A stretch of DNA of 64,000 nucleotides. Source: Phoronis australis (lineage: Eukaryota; Phoronida; Phoronidae). Below are positions 50,701 through 59,700 of this stretch, in pieces; positions within the stretch are counted from its first letter, which is position 1, and the number at the start of each line of letters is the position of its first letter. A model generated the notes under the pieces. That model was not told the origin of the DNA, ran no database searches, and worked only from the letters and a program-made list of their open reading frames with translations. A program made the position numbers and the translations under genes. The DNA is taken from contig NMRA01000088.1 of assembly GCA_002633005.1 (NCBI GenBank), positions 58,186 to 122,185 of the forward strand, in the 5' to 3' direction.

Positions 50701-53700
50701 TTGACCTCAGGTTACAGAAACGTTAATTTATTCTAAGCTTAGGCCAAAGAAAATAGCACCATTGGTTGTGGGCTGCATCTGAATCACTGAAACCTCCAGG
50801 GAGTAATGTGGTCCTAGCTGAAACCGGTTTAAAGAAAAAAATCCACCCGCATCATTTTTTTAGCCAAGGTATGTGTTTTCTTAGGCCACCTAAACATATC
50901 TAAGGTAATTTTTTAATGAACTGACTTGGCAACTCAGTGACAATAACCTCTTTCATGACCTTGCTTTGACCCGGTTTTAACTCATGGCGGTCCCCTCACA
51001 ACCCCACACAAACGCCCACTCCCCGGTCGGCGAAAAGCAGTGAAGCGCGCAACTGTAAAACTGCAAATGGGGAAAGATGGCATCAGGTGACTTTTTCTTT
51101 TGGAAAATTGGGTAAACTAAAATGGATCACAGCATCAATTTTCAAAATGTCTGCAGACATGAAACAATGCTTTTTACTTTGGTTTGAAATAAAATTTAAT
51201 TGAGCCGCTTACGGCAATTTTTTTACCTTTGCCACAGGGGGTATGGAAAAATTTGACACACTGAAACTCTTCAGAAAAATGTAAAATTTCACCAATTTTG
51301 AGAGCAGCAAGTTTTTTTATCACAGAAATTCCATTATTTTAGACATTATTGATTTTCATTTTTAAGATTAAACACAGCAGAATCTCAACAATTTAGGACA
51401 CCTTATGGTGGACAGGTGAAATTTCATTTTCTCATTTTTTCATAAATGATGTGTAGTGCCAAAATCATGTTGCCAAGTTCTGTACCATAACTATCAACAA
51501 ACAATATTTTGAAAATTGTAATTAGAAACCCCTGAAAAATGAAAAAAGTGTTATTTTGTCAATTTGCCTGAAACTGGTGAGGTTTTAGCAGAATTGTAGG
51601 ATTGCTTGTTATCTACTTCTACCGACAATTAACACTTTTGTTATTTTTAGTGACAAAGATCTTAACATTTAGGAACACATGCCCTTTTCAAAGTTAAAAA
51701 CTCTAGAGTTTAGTATCATAGACATTTTTGAAAAAACATTTTCAAATCAAGACTTTTTGAAAAAAAATGTGAAATTCAAGCATTTTACTCCTCCAACCCC
51801 CCTCCCCAATTTTTCTGTGACTTTGAATTGAGGTTCATGAAAATTTTCTTCTGTAACACAAACTCACCATGACCAAATTGGGCAGTTTGACGTTGTTGCA
51901 CCATAGTGAGCAGACTTTTAAAAAAGTTTGAATATAAATGGGATGGTGGACGTTGATGGAAACATATTTTTTCTTCCAGATCAAGACTAACAATGCACAC
52001 CTGTACACAAACACAGGTAAACATCGATAGTAATTAAAATGTACTTGATTTCTTATCGGTCATAGGAAAATTCAGTTTCAAGAGCTTTGCTGGAAAAGCT
52101 ACATTGAGGTCTCCCACAATGCACCAGTCATGGTGTGAATTACGAGTTTGCCCCGAGTTAGGAAAATGTATGATGCAGTTAGGTCAATAACCTGGAAGTT
52201 GGACAAACACTCGCTTTCATACGCACTTCTTTTCATATCAACATTTTTGAAAGTATCAGCAAAAATACTATTATAACTATCCCATCAATAGGTAAACATC
52301 GATACTGCATCCTATCGATAATTCTTGCCAGCCCTACTGAAACTTTTCCACAAATCGAAGCCAGGCACTTACCGTACACTTGTTGGGCTTCTCGCCGGAG
52401 TGCACGCGCATGTGGATTAGAAGCTTGTAACGGGCGTTGAACGGCTTGTAGCGCCGCGGGCAGCTGTGCCAGAAACAAGTGAAGTCCTCGCCCTTACGCT
52501 GGTCAATGTGCACCTTCTCGATGTGCCGCACCAGCTCGTCCTGTTCTGTGAAGATATGGTTGCAGTCTATCCAGCGACAAACCAGCTGCCTTTCACCGTT
52601 GCCATCCTCCTCACCATTGTTACTGTCCGTTTTGTTCTGCACGGCTTGCTGGTAGGAAGGTGGCGGGTGAACAGGGGGCCGTTGGGACGTTGGCGGCATT
52701 GCGGCCGCGGCTGTCGACTGCTGCGGGTACATATCGACAGGCTCCTGCTTGTACATAATTGCCTGCTCCATATACTGAGCGTCAGAGGCAGCCATCACCA
52801 TGTGATTACCGTGGAACGACTGAGTGTCCATGGTGGCTTGCTCTAGGTTGCCCATCTCGTAATAAGGATCCTCCTGTTCCTTTTTGAACTGATGATGGCT
52901 GTTGTTATAGCGGCTACTGCCAGAGCTCGGTCGACTCGAAGAGCTCAGTTGATGGGTTAGAGCACCACCTCCTATCAGCGGCAGGGGGGACACATTGGTG
53001 GAGGAACCACGTGAACCATTAATGTATGCCACCAATGAAGTGGGCGAAGTACGTATCAACTGATTTAAGTCCAGGCCTTCAGTTGACAACGGCGACACTG
53101 ACAGGGCTCGTTTAATGGCCATTCTGGCTGATCGTGCTGAGTGGCGCGGGCTAGCAAGGTTCGACCCGGCCGGCGAAAGTTCAGCAAAGTTCGGATGCGG
53201 TGACAATGAATTGACACTGCCCCCATAGTGTGAAAAACCGCTGTTGGGGGTGTACGGTGGGTTAAAGTGATCGCCAATGTGGTGGCTACTATTGTTTACG
53301 CCAGGCAGGACTTTGTATGCGCCCCACTCTTGTTTGATTGGCTTCGGCTCAAGGAACCCATTCCTTGGGGACCGAGGTGTCATGACACTATTACGGTCAG
53401 ACAGAACAGGTGACAGGATGCTCGTATGTGGCGTGAGGCGGATGCTTGAGACATCGCTTGGAGTGGGCGACTGGTTCTGCAGAACAGAGCTGGGTAGCTT
53501 CAGACTGACGTTGAGAGGCTCGAGGCGAATTGAGCTGGCATTCTGTGACGCAGCCATCTTGCTATTCTGCGAGTACCCTATACACTGCGGCCCGTACCCA
53601 TTGCCCATATCTGTGAAAGTGAAGAAAGTGGTTTGTCAGTGTGTAAAACATCACAATACATCAGCACTGTCAAATATATTGCAAACTCTTAAGGGACAGT

Positions 53701-56700
53701 TTACAGTCATTTCCGTCCGTTTTCACAACAGTTAAAAACATATGCTTTAGGAATGGAGGGAACAGGTAAACCTTACTATGAATGAAAGCTTTTGCAGTCC
53801 TGAAAATGGTGGTATGAAAGACAAAATCCAACAATTTGTTTATCAATTTTTCACATTGTTAAAATATGACAAAACTTATGAAGCAAAATCCGAACACTTA
53901 TGTAATGGCTGTTATAGCCCATCTAATAGGACAAGTAAGAATTTGCAATGGACAATTTTTCACATTCAATTGAGTTCACTTCAAAAATATTTTTCAAAAT
54001 TTCAATTCACTTCTGGGAGCATCGGGGAAAATGAACATTTAGAGCAATCCTTCAAATGGTGATAATTGCAGAGAATAACTTCAAATCCATAACAAATCAA
54101 AAAGATCAAAACACAGGTCAGTCACTTTTAAATTTTAATAGCAATGTCCTTTAAGTCATGAACCCGTTCCTATACCGCAGATTGGTCTTCAAGTTAATGA
54201 CGACAATGTTCAGAGAAACGGAACAATTGTGGGTTAAATTACTCATAAATGCTCAAGTAGTGACAGCCAAGTCTTTTAATGGGTGTGTAATTCAAGAGAC
54301 ATCACGTCTTCACTTTCTGAAGAAACCTTGCGTTATCCAGATTGCCAGGGAGTTCCAAGAAGCCAATTGATTTCTTAAAGGCTAACAGAGGACCGCACTA
54401 CAGTGTGCTCAATAAACAGAATCTGGAAAAACTTCAAGGAACCAAACCACCAAATCAACTAAAGTCCAAATATTGTGAAAAAGTGCTGTCATTTTCCCAA
54501 TGGTTAAAAAGCACATCTCCAACATGTATCAGAAACAATAATCCCATGTGATAGACTGTTTTACATTGTGTTCACACATACTTAAAATTTGCTATCATCC
54601 AGTTTCCATCAAAAATAGATTAAGATTTAGACCAATTACTGCTATGAAACATGTCTTATCGGTGGAGATGAAAAGGAGTTTCTGGGTTTGGAAAGAACGT
54701 CTGACAGTTTGTTGTTGTCTGAAACAAGAGTATACAAGAGCAACGCGGAGCATTGAAATGCGCCCACGAAAGCTGCCCACAAATGGCTACTAGATGGCGC
54801 AAAATACATCAAATCCATCTGAAAATGGGAACATGCCATCGTTTCTTTAACAGAAAGCTACTTACCAATTTTCATAAAAATCTGTAGAGGAACTTCAGAA
54901 AAACAAAGGAAAGAGGAAAAAATTGAATTGCCACTAAGGGGCACAGCATTTGTCGAATGCATCTGAAAGTCGTCATCATCTGTTCTCAACTTCATATGAA
55001 TATACTTGATAAATTTAATAAAGATCCTGCAGTGGGTTTAGGACATACAGCTACGGGTGCCAAAAATGCCACCAGGTGGCGCCACAGTAGTTGAAGTCAT
55101 CATCGTCAACTGTCCTCTTCATACTAAGAACATATATGCCAACTTTCACAATCATCCTTAGAATGGATTGGTTGATAGAGGGGTGGACAACAAAAAACAG
55201 ATTCTAAAGCACCAAAAATGTCCACTAGGTGGCACAAAATACCTCGAATCCTTCCAAAAACGAGAGGACAGTGTCATCTTACCAACAGATGCCTGTAGTC
55301 CAAATTTTATGAAAATCCAGAGGACCTTTGAAGATACAGAGGTAAATGCAAAAAACTAACATTGTCACTAGGGGGCACACCAGTATACAGATCCCTCTGA
55401 AACTTGTCGTCATACTTTGTCAACTTCATATAAATAAACTTGCTAAATTTAGTAATGATCCTGTAGAGTGTTTAGGATATACAGTCATGGGCGCAAAGAA
55501 AACAAAACTATCAATAGGAAGCGCCACAGTAGCCGGAGTCATCGGAAAATCATCATCAGCCTTCCTCGTTATAGTAAGAACATGTACGCCAATTTTCACA
55601 ATCATTCTTTGAGCGGTTTGGTTGATAGAGGGGCGGACGTCAAAAAACAGACTCGAAAACATTAAAAATGGTCACTAGGTGGTGCAAAATACCTTGAATC
55701 CATCCAAAAACGAGAGTATAGAGTCATCTCATTAATAGATGCCTATGTGTCAAGTTTCTCACAAATCCGTTGACGACCTTTGACGCTACAGAGGTAAACA
55801 TAAAAAATAAAATTGCAACCAGAAGTCGGATCCACAACAATTCGTCGTCATCTATTGTCAGCTACTTAGGAACCCCTATGCCGAATTTCATCAAGATTCT
55901 GTGAGGGGTTTAGGAGATACAGCAGCAGACGCCGGACGCCCAGACACAGATGACAGGAATATGCACCCACATGTCAGTTCTTTCCAAGTCCACAAAAATC
56001 ACTTCGTGTCTGAGAAATGAACAAGGTAACAGCAGTTTTGTATGAGAAAGTGAAAGGCTGGTTTATATCAGAAAGTTTCATGGCCTTTCCCACCAGGTTA
56101 AATCTGGCTCAAACGAGGCATCGACGTAAACTGCAAAATTATTGCAAAGGAGCGTCGATGACCATTGTCAAACCTGAGACCCCTACTGATAACTTCGATG
56201 GATACAGAAGCTGAGTGTTCCCACTGCAGGGGCATGTTGACGTTTTATCATCAAATCTACTGCAAACATTTTTAAGTCTCGTCAGCACGCCACCTGTTGA
56301 CCTCATCACGTGACCTAATGAATACAAGTATGAAAAGGTTTCTGCCCCAACCAGAACACTGTGATGTGGCCAACAGGTAGCGTGCTGACCAGGCTAAAAA
56401 TGTTTGCGATCTACATTTATTTCCACACAAATTTATGACTTACATATTTTTATCAAATCCACATGCTTATGTGAAGTAAACTTGAGCTATTAAAACTTCG
56501 ATCCAAGACAAAATTTAAGCGTTCCCAGTGACTCAGATGCTCCTCTAAACACCGAAGCGTCGACATTAGTGGAAAAGGCATTTTACATAGATGGACCCTG
56601 CCATTCCGTTGTCACGAAACTCATAAATTACTTTGAGATAGACGACACCGAAATACTAACGATATGCAATTTTCATTACAAGATAATCAAGCAAACATGA

Positions 56701-59700
56701 TCCACTGTACTAATCAGTAGACATCCAATACAAACAGGTATATCATTACTGTAGAAGAAACAGGTATTAATAATTAACAGGTGAATAATATTGCCAGTTG
56801 CAAATGTGAACATTAACCCAACGCAACACATTCAAAATTATAAGAAATGCGAGAAACAAATTAGCCTCAGTGTAAAAACCAATCTTTTTATAGATAGCTG
56901 AAGGGAATGCTTGGGACAGTCACCTCATGCTGCACTTCTCGGAAATGCAATCTTCCGCCCCACTCTCATCAACCACATGGAGATTCTCACTAACACTGCT
57001 CTTTTGTAATGAACACCATCTTCTCTTAGAAATTGTATTTCCTTTCTCAAATGTCTCGTTATTATTTCCATGGAAAAAAATCTTTTCAATTGAACCAGAG
57101 TTCTTTGACAAGAGGTAAAAGTAAGTCTGTTATGTACATTGTATCTATGAGAAAAAACTGTATTAGTGAGAAATGAATGCTGTTGACATGAATGGGCCAT
57201 GCAGTGAGTTTGGAAAGACCACTGACTTTAACCCAAACCATAAAGTTTTAGATGTTGAAATGTACGTAACAATAAAGTATAATTATGCTTTTACCAGACA
57301 ATAATCTGAAAAATTGCGAACATTCACGACAACGTTAGAATCCTTTGAAAAATTAAAAAACGGCTTTTTTTACTATTTTTTTAATCCGAAACAGCAGTGA
57401 AAATGCCAGGCTACTTACTGAGCATGGTTCAGTGATTTGCAGCAGATCGTTTTCGCCACCAAAGTCATTCTTAAAAACATTTGGCAATTTTCATCCAACT
57501 TCATATTCACATCGCTGTTATTATGTTGTGTTTCTAACTAATTTGGTCAAGCATTCACAGAGGAAAGGAATTCGCCTGCAAGTTCCACTTAAAAAGCCGA
57601 GCCCACTGATACTCGATCACCTCACTACAACATTAATACGGTAGTCTGCAGGTAGCAAACAATTTTTGTCACTGCAACCCAGTCATGAAGATTTTGTGGT
57701 TAAAACTCATGTGCATTCGAAATGTGAGGACACGGATTTATTGTGGCATGAAAAGATTTCGCAACGTCTTAATCATAAAGCCGTCATCGGTGCGGAAAAG
57801 GTTTTGATTAATTAACACATTTCCTCCAGGAAAATTCACGCCTTACTTAAAGTCTTTGCAGCGTGATTGTTCAAATCCATTGGTTCACTCCGAGCGTGAT
57901 TAACATATCCTCGTAAAGCCACTAGGCTCTGAGCAAGTCCTCCAAGAAGACAATTCCGCAGCACCAATAATCATGGGTAACATTTCTACCGAGTGTCATA
58001 GAAGATATCAAAAATGTATTGAAAACGTGAAAAAACATGGAACATGAAAAAATGTAGAGCAGAAAATATAACAGTTTTTATAATCAACAATAACCTTACG
58101 CAAAATTATGAATATTGATAACTTAAAAGGTACAAGCATATCACTTCAGCATCTCCTGAAACTTCTCAATAAAAAGAAACATTGAAAAAATTCATCATTA
58201 GCATGGTTCTTGTTGAACAGTTATTAAACCTCAATAAAATTTTGAGCATTTTAACAAATCAGCTCTGGGGGTTCTCCTATTGTACAGGTTAGAAGGAATG
58301 TGTCACAAATTCTCGCTGGTATTTTGCCTTCCCAGGCATTGTCGACGTGTGGTTATTTTACCCTCTAATGTAATGCATATATGTGTTTGGTACACAGAGG
58401 CTGCTTTGAGGTATCATCTGGGGTGAGAAATGAAAGAGGCGACAAGGGGGGTTGAGGGGTTGGGGGGTCAAAACTGTTGTCTTGAGGTAGGGAGTTTTAT
58501 CGCTTGTATTGTCTCGTGTGGTGTGATGTGTTGCAAGGACCTGGTAGTCAATAACAACACTATGTGCGTACATTAACAGGTGGGAGAGAATCTTTGAGCT
58601 GATAGCCTTTGAAAACTTTGACAATTCAGTGGCAGATCTACGATTTCAGTAAGGGGGGTTTAGGATTCGAAAGAATCCGAGGCGCGTAGAGCCGAGGGGA
58701 AGGAAGGTCGCGAGAGGGTTTCCCTCCTCCCGTGTAAGATTTTTTTGGATTTTTAGTAGCTAATTTCGTTTTTTCTTGCGATTTTTTTCCAGTTTTTATT
58801 TTTGATCCTGTCCCGAGAGGGGGGGGGTTAAACCCCCTGAACCCCCCCTGTAGATCCGCCTCTGCAATTTAAGATAGATTACGTAGTACCATAGTCCGCT
58901 GTGTATCATAATTTTTTAATGAAATTATTCACGTTAAAATTTTAGCAATGTTAAAACAACAGTGCTAAGATCAATTATGAAAAACCTCACTCGGTTTACA
59001 GTGCAAATTCAGTAATGTCAATACCTCCTTACTTTACTAAACTAATTTTGAATAAAACAACACAATTTATTTGAGTAACCTGTAGGCATTGTTCAATAAA
59101 ACGATTTATTTGCTATTATAAAAAAGGCCTGTGATCTAAGTAAACTGTTTTAACGTATTACGCTTGTTTAAGCCAAAAAAAATTCACATGGTGATACAAT
59201 TAATAAATTATTTTGGCATTTGTAGTAAATTAAGTCTGCCCATAGCCTTGTCTTCCGTCAAAAAATCAACTTTTGCTTTAGACCACCAGCAGTTCTGAAA
59301 ATGGACTTACTCAAATTAGAGGCGATTTTGGACTTAAAGAAAAACAGTTCAACAAGTAAGCTTGTCAATATCGGTTACTTTATCCTCCGAGCGTGGTTTC
59401 GAGCAATAAGCATGATTTGAATATTATGTTTTCCAATTTTACCCCTGGCATCTGGATGTTTTAGATGCTCCATTACCATTTTCCTTTTGGGTTCATAAGC
59501 CACACACCAACTGGAAATAATTGCAGATGGACTGGTTTTCCCTGAAGCTTACAAAAATTGAATTTTGATGTGAACAGATTTTCATGGTTTTAACACTGGT
59601 TTATGTCATTTTCATGCTCAAAATAGATTTCGAATCAATTTTTCTCAGTGAAAATTTCTAAAATTCCAAATGTGTTTCTCAATCAGTGGATGGCAGAGTT

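Larger units (their letters stand above)
35232..52372 (-). other. GLIS3-like intron 2
   Basis: A 17.1 kb phase 0 intron that splits zinc finger 3. It contains R3 copies (35545-35685, 51481-51605), the 346-bp duplication around an N (38002-38694), the hammerhead-like motif (40528-40593), the 46.3 kb inverted-repeat element and the TTCATGAAC array. A 101-codon minus-strand frame at 38782-39087 is open but matches nothing I know. I see no further exon. Confidence 0.75.

Noticed and set aside
52466-52846. 126-codon plus-strand frame over exon 2, and a similar one at 53277-53735
   Set aside because: Antisense shadows of the GLIS3-like coding exon.
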